A stretch of 64,000 bases of DNA from Paraliobacillus ryukyuensis (GTDB taxonomy: Bacteria > Bacillota > Bacilli > Bacillales > Amphibacillaceae). Each line of letters opens with the position of its first letter. Within the stretch, counting starts at the first letter, position 1. The translations under genes and the position numbers were made by a program. The notes below the pieces were generated by a model that worked only from the letters and a program-made list of their open reading frames with translations, was not told the DNA's origin and did no database searches. The stretch spans positions 1 to 64,000 of the forward strand of contig NZ_QNRI01000011.1 in the NCBI RefSeq assembly GCF_003315295.1. Reading direction: 5' to 3'. This document shows positions 1-12,498 of this stretch, one piece after another.

Positions 1-102
1 CTTGGTGTTTCTCGTAGGAAACGTAATTTTTTATACAAGTCTTTCATAGTGCTAGGAATCATTCTCATTCTGTTTGCTGTTTATCTAGCAAGGCCTCATT
101 AA
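1..102 (+). CDS. C-terminal end of a membrane protein (partial)
   Basis: The first reading frame is open from the window edge to a TAA at 100-102, giving 33 residues. They contain a basic stretch (SRRKRN) followed by a hydrophobic segment of about 20 residues and a short polar tail. This looks like the last transmembrane helix of an integral membrane protein whose body lies outside the window. The family cannot be named from this piece. An AT-rich palindrome at 138-159 and the strong hairpin at 247-291 follow and may end its transcript. Confidence 0.5.
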   Translation, partial: LGVSRRKRNFLYKSFIVLGIILILFAVYLARPH

Positions 103-246
103 AAATCATAGTTATATATAGATTATAAATACGCACCTTTTTTAGTAAACTAAAAAAGCACATGGACATACGTTATTTTAATAATTGTAAGTCTGCTTGA
201 ATGTTTCTTCAATTATTGAAAAACGTATTTTAAATTATTGTGATAA

Positions 247-291
247 TCATACCGCTCCCTCTATATGATAGATATAGAGGGAGCGGTATGA
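247..291. repeat. Perfect 20-bp inverted repeat with 5-base loop
   Basis: Arms 247-266 and 272-291 are exactly complementary around a 5-base loop. The core is GC-rich (ACCGCTCCCTC), so the hairpin would be very stable. A T-rich stretch follows only about ten bases later on the plus strand. It may be a terminator for the gene ending at 102, or a mobile palindromic element. Confidence 0.6.
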
Positions 292-789
292 TACCGACAT
301 GATTTTTCTTTCTAAATTATCTTTTATTAATCTAGTAGAACATCTTCAGTAAATTAATATTTCCAAATTTTTCATTGAAATCTACGCCATATCTGATTAA
401 GATTATATAAAATTAACAATGAAGTAAAGAGCTCTGTTTAAATTCTAGAAGTCTATTAATCACTCTGTAAGCTTTTATTCTATTAATAGATACACTTTTG
501 TGACTGCTAAACTAGGTTAGACAGTTGGTATGTGGACAAATATTTTAAATACAAATCATATACTGTAACATTGAACGAATTGGGAAATTGGGATATCCCT
601 AGCGCATAGCGATGTTAAAAAGAATATTACTCACTGGCCAAAATATTCAGTGAAACAGAAACGAGTGACTGTGGAATAGTATTATGGATGTAATATGACG
701 AATTTAACTTAATTTCTTTCTCTAATATGTACCGTAAACATAAACGTCCCTCAAATTTTCCCCATCCATCCCGTATTCCACCATTCGAA

Positions 790-896
790 TTAAAATAAAG
801 TTTTCCGACCGAATCCCTATTTTGAAGGATTTTTGATTTAAAGACACTACATTTCTCCCCCCCTTTTTCAATTTTTTTTAAAATAAAGTTTTCCGA
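790..896. repeat. Direct repeat pair, 19 bases each
   Basis: The same 19-base sequence, ending in AAAGTTTTCCGA, occurs at 790-808 and again at 878-896, 88 bases apart. It lies inside the repeat-rich gap upstream of rlmCD. No function is apparent. Confidence 0.6.
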
Positions 897-1037
897 GAAT
901 GTTGCGTAATGGAAACACGAGAAAACCGAGAAAAGACAAGGGATGAGCATGAAAAAGACCCTGAAATCGGAAATGTTTGTTTTCACGAAATCGGGGTCTT
1001 AATCAGAAATGTTTATTTTGGCTCGGTAGTTTATATT

Positions 1038-2423
1038 TTAATTAGACAATTTACGAACTAACTCTACGACGCACTCCACATGATTCGTCTGTGGAAACAT
1101 ATCGACCGGCTGCACCTGTTTCGTTTCATATCCACCATCTTCTAAGATACGCAGGTCACGTGCTAATGTCGATGGGTTACAGGATACATAGACAATTCGT
1201 TCTGGTTTCATCGCAAGCATAGCTTCTAACAACGCTTCGTCACAGCCTTTTCGTGGTGGATCGACAACGATAACATCTGGTTGTAAACCTTGTGCTGTCC
1301 ACCATGGCATGACTTTTTCTGCTTGTCCGACAAAGAATTCTGCATTATCGATATGATTACGCTTGGCATTTTCTTTTGCATCTGCAATTGCCTCTGGAAC
1401 AATTTCGACACCGTAGACTTTCTTGGCTTGTTGCGCAAGAGAAAGTGAGATCGTTCCAATTCCACAATACGCGTCAATGACGGTTTCTTTACCGGTTAAT
1501 TGCGCATATTCTAATGCTTTATCATACAGTTTTTTCGTTTGGGGTGGATTTACTTGATAAAATGATTTTGCGGAAATCGCAAAGGTTAGATCACCAATTT
1601 TATCATGAATATAGGCATCGCCCCATAATAGCTTGGTTTCTTTACCAAGAATGACATTGGTACGCTGGCTATTGATATTCTGCATGATCGATTTCACGTT
1701 TGGATAGGTATCTTTTAGTTCCTGAATTAATGCCTTTTTATTTGGCAATTCATTGGTTCTAGTTACAATGACAATCATTGTTTCATTTGTCATTTCACCT
1801 GTTCGCAACATAATATGGCGTAAAACACCGCGATGGGATTTCTCATCATAGGCCGGGATGCCTAATCGATCGGCAATACTACGCACAGCTTCAACCATTC
1901 GGTCGTTAACTTCAGAGTTAATAATGCATCGATCCATATCTTCAATGATGTCATGGCTTCGTTTACGATAGAAACCAGTAATTAATTCACCATTTTTTGC
2001 TGCTACTGGGATTTGTACTTTATTTCGGTAGCGCCAAGGATCATCCATACCGATCGTTGGATGTACAGGGACGTTATCGATATGCCCAATTTTTTTCAAC
2101 GAGTTCGTTACTTGCGTGCGTTTCATGTCTATTTGCATTGTATAACTCATATGCTGTAGCTGGCATCCACCACATTGATAATAGACATTACACGGTGGTT
2201 CTACTCGATTTGGACTAGCATGTTCAACTTCGATTAATTTGCCTATTGCAAAGTTTTTCTTCACTTTAATTATTTTCACCTTTGCTTGCTCATCAGGTAA
2301 AGCATAAGGTACAAAGATTGGATATCCATTTAATTTGCCAACACCATCGCCTTCATGGGTCAAATCTTCGAATGTTAATGTTAGCATTTCATTTTTCTGC
2401 ACTGGAGCTTTTTGTTTTTCCAT
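1038..2423 (-). CDS. rlmCD: 23S rRNA (uracil-C5)-methyltransferase RlmCD (YefA type)
   Basis: SAM-dependent enzyme that makes 5-methyluridine in 23S rRNA; the Bacillus homologue YefA modifies two sites (U747 and U1939, E. coli numbering). The 461 residues match the family length. Visible parts are an N-terminal TRAM domain (about residues 10-65), four iron-sulfur cysteines (C78, C84, C87, C166), the SAM motif DAYCGIGT near 318, the catalytic cysteine C415 in SCNPSTLARDL and the general base E450 in NHVECV. It lies downstream of dgkB, as in B. subtilis, but dgkB has its own terminator, so it is probably transcribed separately. The RBS AAGGACG lies 5' of the ATG. Confidence 0.93.
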   Translation of the reverse strand: MEKQKAPVQKNEMLTLTFEDLTHEGDGVGKLNGYPIFVPYALPDEQAKVKIIKVKKNFAIGKLIEVEHASPNRVEPPCNVYYQCGGCQLQHMSYTMQIDMKRTQVTNSLKKIGHIDNVPVHPTIGMDDPWRYRNKVQIPVAAKNGELITGFYRKRSHDIIEDMDRCIINSEVNDRMVEAVRSIADRLGIPAYDEKSHRGVLRHIMLRTGEMTNETMIVIVTRTNELPNKKALIQELKDTYPNVKSIMQNINSQRTNVILGKETKLLWGDAYIHDKIGDLTFAISAKSFYQVNPPQTKKLYDKALEYAQLTGKETVIDAYCGIGTISLSLAQQAKKVYGVEIVPEAIADAKENAKRNHIDNAEFFVGQAEKVMPWWTAQGLQPDVIVVDPPRKGCDEALLEAMLAMKPERIVYVSCNPSTLARDLRILEDGGYETKQVQPVDMFPQTNHVECVVELVRKLSN

Positions 2424-2559
2424 TCATTATCAACGTCCTTCATAATCTGTTACTGAACAAAGTTTATCATAAATAGTAAGGATAAGAAATAAATCACATT
2501 TACGATCGACATTTCCCGGGAAATATTCATTTATTTGTCGAAAGTGGATCAACCAAAAA

Positions 2560-2596
2560 GAAAAAGAAGAAATGCACGTTAGCTTTCTTCTTTTTC
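2560..2596 (-). terminator. Intrinsic terminator of dgkB
   Basis: Complementary arms 2560-2572 and 2584-2596 (GAAAAAGAAGAAA with TTTCTTCTTTTTC) flank the dgkB stop codon. The 5' arm on the minus strand lies inside the last codons of dgkB and the 3' arm runs into a T-rich tract. Confidence 0.6.
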
Positions 2597-3487
2597 AATA
2601 AATGAGGCTGGTACAAAATATTCAATATGCTTGTGTAAGTTAACAAATTCACCAGGTAATAAGCCACCGAATTCCCCATCAATGTTTAACTGCATTTTTT
2701 CGTCAGCATTTACTTTAATTCGATTGGCTCGTGTATGAAAAATACGATCGTCATCCAAATGGTTACCTTTTGAAGCTAAAGAAGCGATGCGGATAAACTC
2801 AGCAAGATTGGTTTTTTTGATAATTAACAAATCAAATAAACCATCATCCATTTTCGCTGCAGGAGCCAACCGTTCAAAACCACCTACCGAATTCGTGTTA
2901 GCAACTAAAAATAGCATGATCTCTTCTTCGAAAAGTTTTCCATCATATTCGATCTGTACATTAATTGGTCGAAGTGATGGTAACATTTCGATACCTTTTA
3001 AATAATAGGCAAGTTGTCCAAGCATTGTTTTTAATTTACTTGGCACTTCATAGGATAGCTCAGTAAGTTTACCTCCCCCAGCAATATTCATGAAGTAGTG
3101 ACCGTTTACTTTCCCTATATCTAAAAGAATTGATTTGTTTTCCAAAATTATATCAACTGCTTGTTGAATCTGGCGTGGTATATGTAACGCACGCGCAAAG
3201 TCATTGGTTGTCCCTACTGGGATGATACCCAACTTCGGTCGATATGGCTGTTCAGCAAGCCCGTTAATGACTTCATTAATTGTTCCATCTCCACCTGCTG
3301 CAACCACAATATTAAATTCTCTTTCTACTGCGTGTTTTGCTGCATTTATCGCATCTCCAGCACAAGTGGTGGCATAAACGGATGTTTCATAACCAGCTTG
3401 TTCAAAACGCTGTAATACATTGGGCAATTCTTTTTTAAATGCTTCTCGTCCAGAAGTGGGGTTATAAATAATTCGTGCACGTTGCAT
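2579..3487 (-). CDS. dgkB: Diacylglycerol kinase DgkB
   Basis: Soluble, membrane-associated lipid kinase. It phosphorylates diacylglycerol to phosphatidic acid, returning the diacylglycerol left after lipoteichoic acid synthesis to phospholipid metabolism. The catalytic-domain motif GGDGTINE is near residue 67, the N-terminus reads ARIIYNPTSGRE and a PVGTTNDFARAL motif follows. A GTG seven codons upstream is in frame, but the RBS AAGGAGGGG (minus strand, about 3495-3503) lies inside that extension and is well spaced from the ATG at 3487, so the protein is 302 residues. Synteny with gatB and rlmCD supports the assignment. Confidence 0.93.
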   Translation of the reverse strand: MQRARIIYNPTSGREAFKKELPNVLQRFEQAGYETSVYATTCAGDAINAAKHAVEREFNIVVAAGGDGTINEVINGLAEQPYRPKLGIIPVGTTNDFARALHIPRQIQQAVDIILENKSILLDIGKVNGHYFMNIAGGGKLTELSYEVPSKLKTMLGQLAYYLKGIEMLPSLRPINVQIEYDGKLFEEEIMLFLVANTNSVGGFERLAPAAKMDDGLFDLLIIKKTNLAEFIRIASLASKGNHLDDDRIFHTRANRIKVNADEKMQLNIDGEFGGLLPGEFVNLHKHIEYFVPASFIEKEES

Positions 3488-3591
3488 TAAAAGCCCCTCC
3501 TTACTCACGCTTTTCTACTTTATTATCTTAGTCTATTTAGTAGGAAAAGCAAAGTTATAGTTATAAGTATAGTGCTTATTTAAAAGTTTAA

Positions 3592-3618
3592 AAGAAGGCT
3601 ACGAGCAGTAGCCTTCTT
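3592..3618 (-). terminator. Terminator of the gatCAB operon
   Basis: Perfect 11-bp stem (3592-3602 with 3608-3618, AAGAAGGCTAC) with a 5-base loop just after the gatB stop. A T-rich tail follows on the minus strand. It separates gatCAB from dgkB. Confidence 0.8.
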
Positions 3619-3626
3619 AAAGCATC

Positions 3627-5057
3627 TTATCGTTTTTCGATTTCTGCTAAAATAATTTTATTTACCATTGGTGGGTTTGCTTGTCCTTTTGTTTCCTTCA
3701 TCACTTGTCCAACTAAGAAACCAAGCGCTTTGTCTTTTCCGTTTTTATAATCAATAATAGATTGTTCATTCTTATCTAAGATTCCAGAAATAATTTCTGT
3801 TAGTTGGCTTTCATCAGAAATTTGCACAAGGCCTTTATCTTTAACGATCTGCTCTGGATCGCCGCCTTTTTCAACAAGTTCAGCAAATACTTTTTTGGCA
3901 ATTTTAGAAGAAATTGTACCATTTTCAATGAGTTGAATCATTTTAGCTAATGATGCTGGTGTTAACGCTAAATCATGTAGTTCTTTTTGGTTTTTGTTCA
4001 TATAAGCAGACACTTCACCCATTAACCAGTTAGATGCTTGTTTCACTTCTGCTCCCGCAGCGATTGTTTCTTCAAAGAAATCAGCCATTTCTTTTGTGTT
4101 CGTTAGCACCATTGCATCATATGCAGGCAATTCTAATGTTTCAATATAACGTGCCTTTCGTGCATCTGGAAGCTCTGGAATTTCGGCACGGATACGTTCT
4201 TTCCATGCATCGTCTATATAGAGTGGTACTAGATCTGGTTCTGGGAAGTAACGGTAATCATCCGAACCTTCTTTGATACGCATTAAAATCGTTTCTTTTG
4301 TTTGTTCGTCATAGCGACGCGTTTCTTGCAAGATTTCTCCGCCAACTAGTAATTCTTTTTGTTGACGTTTTTCTTCAAACTCTAATCCTTTTTGAACAAA
4401 AGAGAATGAGTTCAAATTCTTCAATTCGGTTTTCACTCCAAATTCTTCTTGTCCGATGGGACGAATGGAGATATTAGCGTCACAACGTAGTGATCCTTCT
4501 TCCATTTTACAGTCTGACACACCAGTATATTGAATGATGTTTTTTAGTTTTTCTAAGTACGCATAAGCTTCTGCAGGTGAACGAAGATCTGGTTCTGAAA
4601 CGATCTCTACTAATGGCGTACCTTGACGGTTATAGTCTACTAAAGAATAGCCATCATCATTGTGTGTTAATTTCCCTGCATCTTCTTCCATATGCAAACG
4701 GGTGATTCCGATACGCTTGGTTTTACCTTCTACTTCAATTTCAATCCAACCGTTCTCACCAATTGGTTGGTCGAATTGTGAGATTTGATAAGCCTTTGGA
4801 TTATCCGGATAGAAATAGTTTTTACGATCAAACTTTGTATGTGTTGCGATATCACAATTTAATGCCATTGCTGCTTTCATCGCAAAGTTAACTGCTTCTT
4901 CGTTCAATACAGGTAGGACTCCTGGGTAGCCTAAATCAATTGGATTGACATTTTCATTCGGTGTTGCGCCAAAATGATTAAAGCTAGGGCTAAATATTTT
5001 CGAGTCTGTTTTTAATTCGACGTGTACTTCTAAACCGATGATTGTTTCAAAGTTCAT
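3627..5057 (-). CDS. gatB: Aspartyl/glutamyl-tRNA amidotransferase subunit B
   Basis: Kinase and tRNA-binding subunit of GatCAB, which converts mischarged Glu-tRNA(Gln), and Asp-tRNA(Asn) where present, to the amide form. The length of 476 residues is typical. The signature GLEVHVEL is at residues 8-15, the kinase core has the [12 protein letters not shown] motif, and the C-terminal 150 residues form the GatB/YqeY helical tail domain. Its ATG overlaps the gatA stop codon by one base (TAATG), so translation is coupled. It is the last gene of gatC-gatA-gatB and is followed by a terminator. Confidence 0.97.
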   Translation of the reverse strand: MNFETIIGLEVHVELKTDSKIFSPSFNHFGATPNENVNPIDLGYPGVLPVLNEEAVNFAMKAAMALNCDIATHTKFDRKNYFYPDNPKAYQISQFDQPIGENGWIEIEVEGKTKRIGITRLHMEEDAGKLTHNDDGYSLVDYNRQGTPLVEIVSEPDLRSPAEAYAYLEKLKNIIQYTGVSDCKMEEGSLRCDANISIRPIGQEEFGVKTELKNLNSFSFVQKGLEFEEKRQQKELLVGGEILQETRRYDEQTKETILMRIKEGSDDYRYFPEPDLVPLYIDDAWKERIRAEIPELPDARKARYIETLELPAYDAMVLTNTKEMADFFEETIAAGAEVKQASNWLMGEVSAYMNKNQKELHDLALTPASLAKMIQLIENGTISSKIAKKVFAELVEKGGDPEQIVKDKGLVQISDESQLTEIISGILDKNEQSIIDYKNGKDKALGFLVGQVMKETKGQANPPMVNKIILAEIEKR

Positions 5058-6526
5058 TATTTTGCACCTCCCAATGTTGGGCGTTTTTTATGATGGTCGG
5101 TTGCTTGTTCAAATGCATAAGCCGTACGATAGATGGTTGATTCATCAAAATGTTTTGCAATGATTTGCAAGCCAATTGGTAAACCTTCACTAGAGAATCC
5201 ACATGGAATGGACATACCTGGTACACCTGCTAGGTTAACTGGTATGGTTAAAATATCATTCGCATACATCGTTAATGGATCATCGATTTTCTCCCCAACT
5301 TTAAATGCTGGTGTCGGTGTAGTTGGTCCAATGATAACATCATAGTCTTCGAATACTTTTTCAAAATCATTTTTGATTAAAGTACGGACCTTTTGTGCTT
5401 TTTTATAATACGCGTCATAATAGCCTGAGCTTAGTGCAAATGTTCCAAGCATGATACGACGTTTTACTTCGTCACCAAATCCTTCACTTCGAGATAACTT
5501 AAACATATCTAACATATTGGTTGCATTTTCCGAGCGGACACCATAACGGACACCATCAAAACGGGCCAAGTTAGCGGAGGCCTCTGACGATGACAACAGA
5601 TAGTAAGCTGCAACAGCATATTTCGAGTGAGGCAAGGATACTTCTTCCCATGTTGCCCCAAGATCTTCGTACACTTTTAAAGCTTGAAGAACCGCTTCTT
5701 TCACTTCAGAATTGACACCTTCTTGCAGATATTCTTTTGGTACTGCAATTTTAAGGCCCTTCACATTTTCTTTCATTGCCTCGCTATAATTAGGAACATC
5801 GATATTTGCAGATGTTGAATCCATTTGATCGTAACCAGCAATTGCTTGTAATAGATGAGCATTGTCTGCTACTGTTCGTGTGATTGGTCCGATTTGATCT
5901 AAGGAAGAAGCAAAGGCAACTAATCCAAAACGAGATACAAGACCATACGTAGGTTTTAGTCCAACTACTCCACAAAATGCGGCTGGTTGACGAATCGAAC
6001 CACCAGTGTCTGACCCAAGGGAGAAGAAGACTTCATTCGCTGCTACAGCTGCTGCTGATCCACCACTAGAACCACCTGGAACATAATCAGTATTCCAAGG
6101 ATTACGTGTTGGTGTATAACCAGAATTCTCATTTGAAGAACCCATAGCGAACTCATCCATATTTAGTTTACCAATGGTTACGGTATTTTCTTTATCTAGT
6201 CTGTCTACGACCGTTGCATTGTAAAGTGGATCCTCAAAGTTATCTAACAACTTACTTGCACAAGTAGTGCGCAAGCCTTTCGTTACCATATTATCTTTAA
6301 TACCGGCAGGGATACCAAATAATAGATTAACAGAGGTATCTACTTGCTCATCCAATTTCTTTGCTTTCGCTCGGGCAGCTTCTTCATTTAGTGTTAGAAA
6401 TGCTTGCACTTCTTCATCTACTTCATGGATACGAGCAAATGATGCATCGACTAAATCTGTAACCGTAATTTCTTTGTTATGTAGCTTTTCTTGTAGTTCT
6501 TTTAATGTATAATCAAATAACGCCAT
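5057..6526 (-). CDS. gatA: Aspartyl/glutamyl-tRNA amidotransferase subunit A
   Basis: Amidase-signature glutaminase that releases ammonia from glutamine for channelling to GatB. The Ser-cisSer-Lys catalytic set is present: K77 in GIKDNM, a serine in [10 protein letters not shown] (about 153) and the nucleophile in [12 protein letters not shown] (about 177). The length of 489 residues is standard. A clear AGGAGG site precedes the ATG. It follows gatC closely and overlaps gatB by one base. Confidence 0.97.
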   Translation of the reverse strand: MALFDYTLKELQEKLHNKEITVTDLVDASFARIHEVDEEVQAFLTLNEEAARAKAKKLDEQVDTSVNLLFGIPAGIKDNMVTKGLRTTCASKLLDNFEDPLYNATVVDRLDKENTVTIGKLNMDEFAMGSSNENSGYTPTRNPWNTDYVPGGSSGGSAAAVAANEVFFSLGSDTGGSIRQPAAFCGVVGLKPTYGLVSRFGLVAFASSLDQIGPITRTVADNAHLLQAIAGYDQMDSTSANIDVPNYSEAMKENVKGLKIAVPKEYLQEGVNSEVKEAVLQALKVYEDLGATWEEVSLPHSKYAVAAYYLLSSSEASANLARFDGVRYGVRSENATNMLDMFKLSRSEGFGDEVKRRIMLGTFALSSGYYDAYYKKAQKVRTLIKNDFEKVFEDYDVIIGPTTPTPAFKVGEKIDDPLTMYANDILTIPVNLAGVPGMSIPCGFSSEGLPIGLQIIAKHFDESTIYRTAYAFEQATDHHKKRPTLGGAK

Positions 6527-6540
6527 TTACAATAACCTCC

Positions 6541-6831
6541 TTATTCTAGTATGGATGGGACACGGAATTGACCGTCTTGTTGGTCTGGAGCATTCTTCAA
6601 TGCATCTTCTTTTTCAATCCATTTTTTCGGCTCATCTTTACGCATCACATTCTTTAGATCTAATACGTGCGTGGTTGGCTCAACATTATCTGTATCTAGT
6701 TCATTTAATAGCTCTGCATAGTTAATAATATCACCAAGTTGTTTCGTCATTTTTTCGACTTCTTCATCTGTAATAGCTAAACGTGCTAAATGTGCCACGT
6801 GTTTCACTTGTTCTTTTGATATATCTGACAT
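6541..6831 (-). CDS. gatC: Aspartyl/glutamyl-tRNA amidotransferase subunit C
   Basis: Small wrapping subunit (96 residues) that stabilises GatA against GatB. It shows the family pattern: an N-terminal helix with [16 protein letters not shown], then residues near [10 protein letters not shown] that wrap the interface. The RBS GGAGGTGG precedes the ATG. It is the first gene of the operon, downstream of a candidate sigma-A promoter at 6876-6905. Confidence 0.95.
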   Translation of the reverse strand: MSDISKEQVKHVAHLARLAITDEEVEKMTKQLGDIINYAELLNELDTDNVEPTTHVLDLKNVMRKDEPKKWIEKEDALKNAPDQQDGQFRVPSILE

Positions 6832-6875
6832 GACGCCACCTCCATTTTTCTCTTCGTTAACTCATAATACTTAAG

Positions 6876-6905
6876 ATAATAGCAAAAAAAGGACTATTTT
6901 AGCAA
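6876..6905 (-). promoter_or_regulatory. Candidate sigma-A promoter of gatCAB
   Basis: On the minus strand TTGCTA (6900-6905) and TATTAT (6876-6881) are separated by 18 bases, about 45 bases before the gatC start. The -35 match is moderate, so this is a candidate only. Confidence 0.4.
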
Positions 6906-6939
6906 CTTAAGGTTCCTTTTGCTTTCATCATTTTCATAT

Positions 6940-6966
6940 AAAGTAAAGGAGAGAAGCTAGCTCTCC
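6940..6966 (-). terminator. Terminator after the camS-type gene
   Basis: A GGAGAG (6948-6953) / CTCTCC (6961-6966) stem followed on the minus strand by TTTACTTT, just after the lipoprotein stop codon. It would end the pcrB-pcrA-ligA-camS transcript. Confidence 0.5.
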
Positions 6967-6998
6967 TAGCTTCCTATGTTAAATTTTTCTTTTACTCC

Positions 6999-8180
6999 TT
7001 AATCATAAATATGGACTTCTGGATCTTCTTCCTCTGCTTTACGATAAATAAGACTTTCTTGCTGTTTGCCTGACATAATATTTACTTCTATATCGTAATA
7101 ATTATCAAAATTATCCACAATTAAACCGTACACATATTGGGTAAACCCTAAGACTTCCGCCTTCCCTTTAAATTGAATGGGTATTTCTAATGTTAACTTT
7201 TGCAATTGATCTTTTATATAGAACCCTTCTCCTACTACACCCACATAATTAGGGAAAAATTCTTGAACATCGGATTCAAAGTCTTCTAGATTAGCATTAA
7301 CATCTGGATCAATCTCTGCCATGTCGTTTGATGGATATAACACATAATCTTCATTAATGGAATCCCATTCTCCGATGGATGTACTACCACCTTTAATGTT
7401 AGTTTTAGCAACAAAGTTACCTGGTACTAATGAATCTTGTGCAGCTTCACGATAAATCGACAACATAATCGGCGTCTCTGCTAAACCATCCATTTGTCGT
7501 AAGCGATTGACTACTTCTTGGGCAATGCGATTTGCCTCATCCATCATCTCATCTTTGGGAATGGTTTCATTGTAAGATCTACCAGGTTCTGTTTCAAATT
7601 TATAGACAGATTTCATTGCGATGGCGATAGAGATACCACCTAATTCAACTGCATTGTCGCTTGTCTTTACTAGGTAATCTTGCTCTAAAATGTGTGAAAG
7701 ATATTTTGGATTGTTACGTTCAGCTTCAATCAGCGCCTCTTCATTGCCTTTTTCAACATCTGGAAGAGTCGGATTTAAACCTTGAGGATTAGAACTACTC
7801 GTTTCTTCTTCCCCTTGTCTTTCTAACCAACTGTATACCACATCAGATGTAATCTTTTGCCCTTCTTGAAAGTAATATTCATCGGGATCAAATACTTCTT
7901 TTGAATGTCTGCGCAATCCTTCTTCGATGGCATCAATATCAAGACGATTCGCAATTTGATTCGTGATGACACCTCGTGTTTGACTGACTTTGTAAGGGAG
8001 TAATATTTGATACTCTTCTTCCGTTACACTGTAGCTTGGTATAATCGCAGTTTCTTGATTATCTTGGTCTGTCGTATTGTCTTCTACCATTTCTCCCTCA
8101 TTATCATAAGAAGGCGCACAACTCGCCAATAGTGTTAAACCAATTATAATGGTGCATAGTATTGCTACTCTTTTAAACAT
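6999..8180 (-). CDS. CamS-family sex pheromone lipoprotein (YerH)
   Basis: Secreted lipoprotein of the CamS family. In enterococci and staphylococci the processed signal peptides of such proteins act as peptide pheromones; the role of the mature protein in bacilli is unclear. The 393-residue protein begins with a basic start, a hydrophobic helix and the lipobox LASC with lipidated C21, followed by an acidic linker. It lies 33 bases after ligA in the same direction, as yerH does in B. subtilis. Confidence 0.9.
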   Translation of the reverse strand: MFKRVAILCTIIIGLTLLASCAPSYDNEGEMVEDNTTDQDNQETAIIPSYSVTEEEYQILLPYKVSQTRGVITNQIANRLDIDAIEEGLRRHSKEVFDPDEYYFQEGQKITSDVVYSWLERQGEEETSSSNPQGLNPTLPDVEKGNEEALIEAERNNPKYLSHILEQDYLVKTSDNAVELGGISIAIAMKSVYKFETEPGRSYNETIPKDEMMDEANRIAQEVVNRLRQMDGLAETPIMLSIYREAAQDSLVPGNFVAKTNIKGGSTSIGEWDSINEDYVLYPSNDMAEIDPDVNANLEDFESDVQEFFPNYVGVVGEGFYIKDQLQKLTLEIPIQFKGKAEVLGFTQYVYGLIVDNFDNYYDIEVNIMSGKQQESLIYRKAEEEDPEVHIYD

Positions 8181-8213
8181 TTTTCACGCTCCCCTCCCTG
8201 CTTCCTGTTCTTT

Positions 8214-10250
<2,037 letters not shown>

Positions 10251-10254
10251 TTAT

Positions 10255-12486
10255 CTATTCTTTCGTAATCGGTGCGAATTTTGCTAATAAACGCTTGATT
10301 CCAGTCGGTGCGGGGAATGCAATATCTAATTCCATTGACTCGCCTTCCCCTGTCACTTTAACCACCGTTCCTTGTCCCCATTTTTTATGGTTTGCTTTAT
10401 CACCAACTTGCCAACCCACTTGCTCTCCACCAGTTGTCTTACGTTTAGCCGCTTTTTTAACTTTTTCTTTAGGCGCTGCTGCAAAAGGATCTGGTCGATC
10501 GGTACGTGGCTGATTGAAGCCGAACATTTTATCTTTTGCTTCTTCAATACCTTCCAGTAATTCATCAGGTATCTCATGGATAAAGCGGCTTACAGGATTT
10601 AAGTTGGTACGTCCAAATAATGTACGCATCTTCGCATGAGAAAGGTGTAATACCTTTTCCGCACGTGTAATCCCTACATATGCTAACCGACGTTCTTCTT
10701 CCATTTCTTCTTCATCCATAATAGACCGACTATGTGGAAATACGTTTTCTTCCATACCTACTAAAAAGACAATTGGGAATTCTAGTCCCTTGGCAGCATG
10801 TAATGTCATCAAAGTTACCCTATTATCTGCAAAGGGATCATCATCAACGCGATCAATATCAGAAACGAGTGCTAAATCAGTTAAGAAAGCTACTAACGTT
10901 TTGTCTTCACTGTTCTTTTCAAAATTCTGCGTAACTGACTTAAATTCTTCTAAGTTTTCTAATCGACTTTGCGCTTCGATACTGCGCTCTTTGTTCAGCA
11001 TATCTTCGTAGCCCGTGCGTTTTAGTACTTCTTCTACCATATCAGTAGCTGTTAAAAACTCCTGTTGTTGTACCCACTGTTTAATCATGGCGCCAAAATC
11101 AGCTAATGATTTTGCTGCTTTTCCACTTACCCCAGCGAAATCTACTTCTTGTACCGCTGTATAAAGTGAGATATCATGATCTCTAGCATACGCTTGTAAT
11201 TTATCTAGTGATGTTCGTCCAACCCCACGTTTCGGTTCATTGACAACTCGGGCAAAACTAATATCGTCATCCGGGTTTGAGATTAATCGTAAATAGGCAA
11301 GCATATCTTTGATTTCTTTGCGATCGTAGAACTTAGTACCACCAACAATTTGATAAGGGATATTAGCCTTTACAAACGTTTCCTCAACTGAACGAGACTG
11401 TGCATTGGTACGATAAAGAATTGCAATATCACGATAATTGAAGTCAGTTGAATTCACATATTCTTCGATTTTGTCTGCTACATAAATCCCTTCATATTGT
11501 TCTGTAGCTGCTTGATAATAATAAATTTTTGAGCCTTCTGTGTTATCCGTCCATAATTTTTTTGGTTTACGACCACTGTTATTGCCAATAACTTTATTTG
11601 CCGCTTGTAAAATCGATTGTGTGGAACGGTAATTTTGCTCCAACATAACAACACTAGCATTTGGATAATCTTGTTCAAAGGATAAAATGTTTTGAATATC
11701 TGCTCCTCGCCAACGATAAATCGACTGGTCAGAGTCGCCCACAACACAAAGATTTTGAAACCGAGCCGCTAGTTGTTTTACTAATGAGTATTGCGCATGG
11801 TTGGTATCTTGATACTCATCGACATGAATATATTGAAAACGTCGTTGATAATATTCCAATACTTCTGGTACACGCTGAAACAAACGAATCGTCTGCATAA
11901 TTAAATCATCAAAATCTAGGGATTGATTTTTTGTTAATGTACGTTGATATCCTTCATAAACGTTGGCAATCTGTTGGTCATAGAAGTTACTCACTTCTTT
12001 TTGGTACTCTTCCGGGGTAATTAGACTATTTTTCGCAGAGCTAATTGCTCCCAACATCGCACGTGGTTCGAATTTCTTTGGATCAATATTTTTTTCTTTT
12101 AAGACATTTTTTATAACCGTTAATTGATCGCCGCTGTCCAAGATGGAAAAATTGCGACTGTAGCCAATTCGATCAATATCACGTCTTAAAATGCGTACAC
12201 ACATCGAGTGAAACGTGGATACCCAAATCTGATCTGCTTCTGGTCCAACAAGGGCTGCTACACGTTCTTTCATTTCTCTCGCTGCTTTATTAGTAAACGT
12301 AATCGCTAATACGTTACGTGGAGATACATCTTTCTCGTCTAATAAGTAGGCTATTCGATGGGTCAAGACTCGTGTTTTCCCACTCCCTGCTCCTGCCATA
12401 ATTAACAATGGTCCTTCTGTTTTTCGAACTGCTTCTTGTTGTTTATTGTTTAACCCTTTTAATAGAGCTTGCATTGCTTGACTCAT
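10255..12486 (-). CDS. pcrA: ATP-dependent DNA helicase PcrA
   Basis: UvrD-like superfamily 1A 3'-5' helicase, essential in bacilli for clearing replication-transcription conflicts and for repair. Walker A AGAGSGKT has its lysine at residue 37, motif II DEYQDT is at 223-228, and QNYRST (motif III/IV region) and the [14 protein letters not shown] motif V region are present. The C-terminus holds the Lys-rich linker and the Tudor-like RNA polymerase binding domain ([19 protein letters not shown]). The length of 743 residues is usual. It lies 12 bases after pcrB and just before ligA. Confidence 0.97.
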   Translation of the reverse strand: MSQAMQALLKGLNNKQQEAVRKTEGPLLIMAGAGSGKTRVLTHRIAYLLDEKDVSPRNVLAITFTNKAAREMKERVAALVGPEADQIWVSTFHSMCVRILRRDIDRIGYSRNFSILDSGDQLTVIKNVLKEKNIDPKKFEPRAMLGAISSAKNSLITPEEYQKEVSNFYDQQIANVYEGYQRTLTKNQSLDFDDLIMQTIRLFQRVPEVLEYYQRRFQYIHVDEYQDTNHAQYSLVKQLAARFQNLCVVGDSDQSIYRWRGADIQNILSFEQDYPNASVVMLEQNYRSTQSILQAANKVIGNNSGRKPKKLWTDNTEGSKIYYYQAATEQYEGIYVADKIEEYVNSTDFNYRDIAILYRTNAQSRSVEETFVKANIPYQIVGGTKFYDRKEIKDMLAYLRLISNPDDDISFARVVNEPKRGVGRTSLDKLQAYARDHDISLYTAVQEVDFAGVSGKAAKSLADFGAMIKQWVQQQEFLTATDMVEEVLKRTGYEDMLNKERSIEAQSRLENLEEFKSVTQNFEKNSEDKTLVAFLTDLALVSDIDRVDDDPFADNRVTLMTLHAAKGLEFPIVFLVGMEENVFPHSRSIMDEEEMEEERRLAYVGITRAEKVLHLSHAKMRTLFGRTNLNPVSRFIHEIPDELLEGIEEAKDKMFGFNQPRTDRPDPFAAAPKEKVKKAAKRKTTGGEQVGWQVGDKANHKKWGQGTVVKVTGEGESMELDIAFPAPTGIKRLLAKFAPITKE

Positions 12487-12498
12487 TTCGTCACCGCC

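Larger units (their letters stand above)
103..1037. other. Intergenic, repeat-rich region without a convincing gene
   Basis: About 930 bases with no well-supported gene. They hold an AT-rich palindrome at 138-159, a perfect 20-bp inverted repeat at 247-291, a 19-base direct repeat (790-808 and 878-896), a second imperfect direct repeat pair near 965-982 and 1003-1020, and a hairpin with GACCC/GGGTC arms near 954-1001. A minus-strand open frame of 119 codons (627-986) runs through these repeats. It has no clear ribosome binding site, no recognisable domain and a low-complexity composition, so I do not call it a gene. Confidence 0.5.

Noticed and set aside
627-986. Minus-strand open frame of 119 codons
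   Set aside because: No ribosome binding site, no known domain, low-complexity translation, and it runs through short direct repeats and a hairpin.
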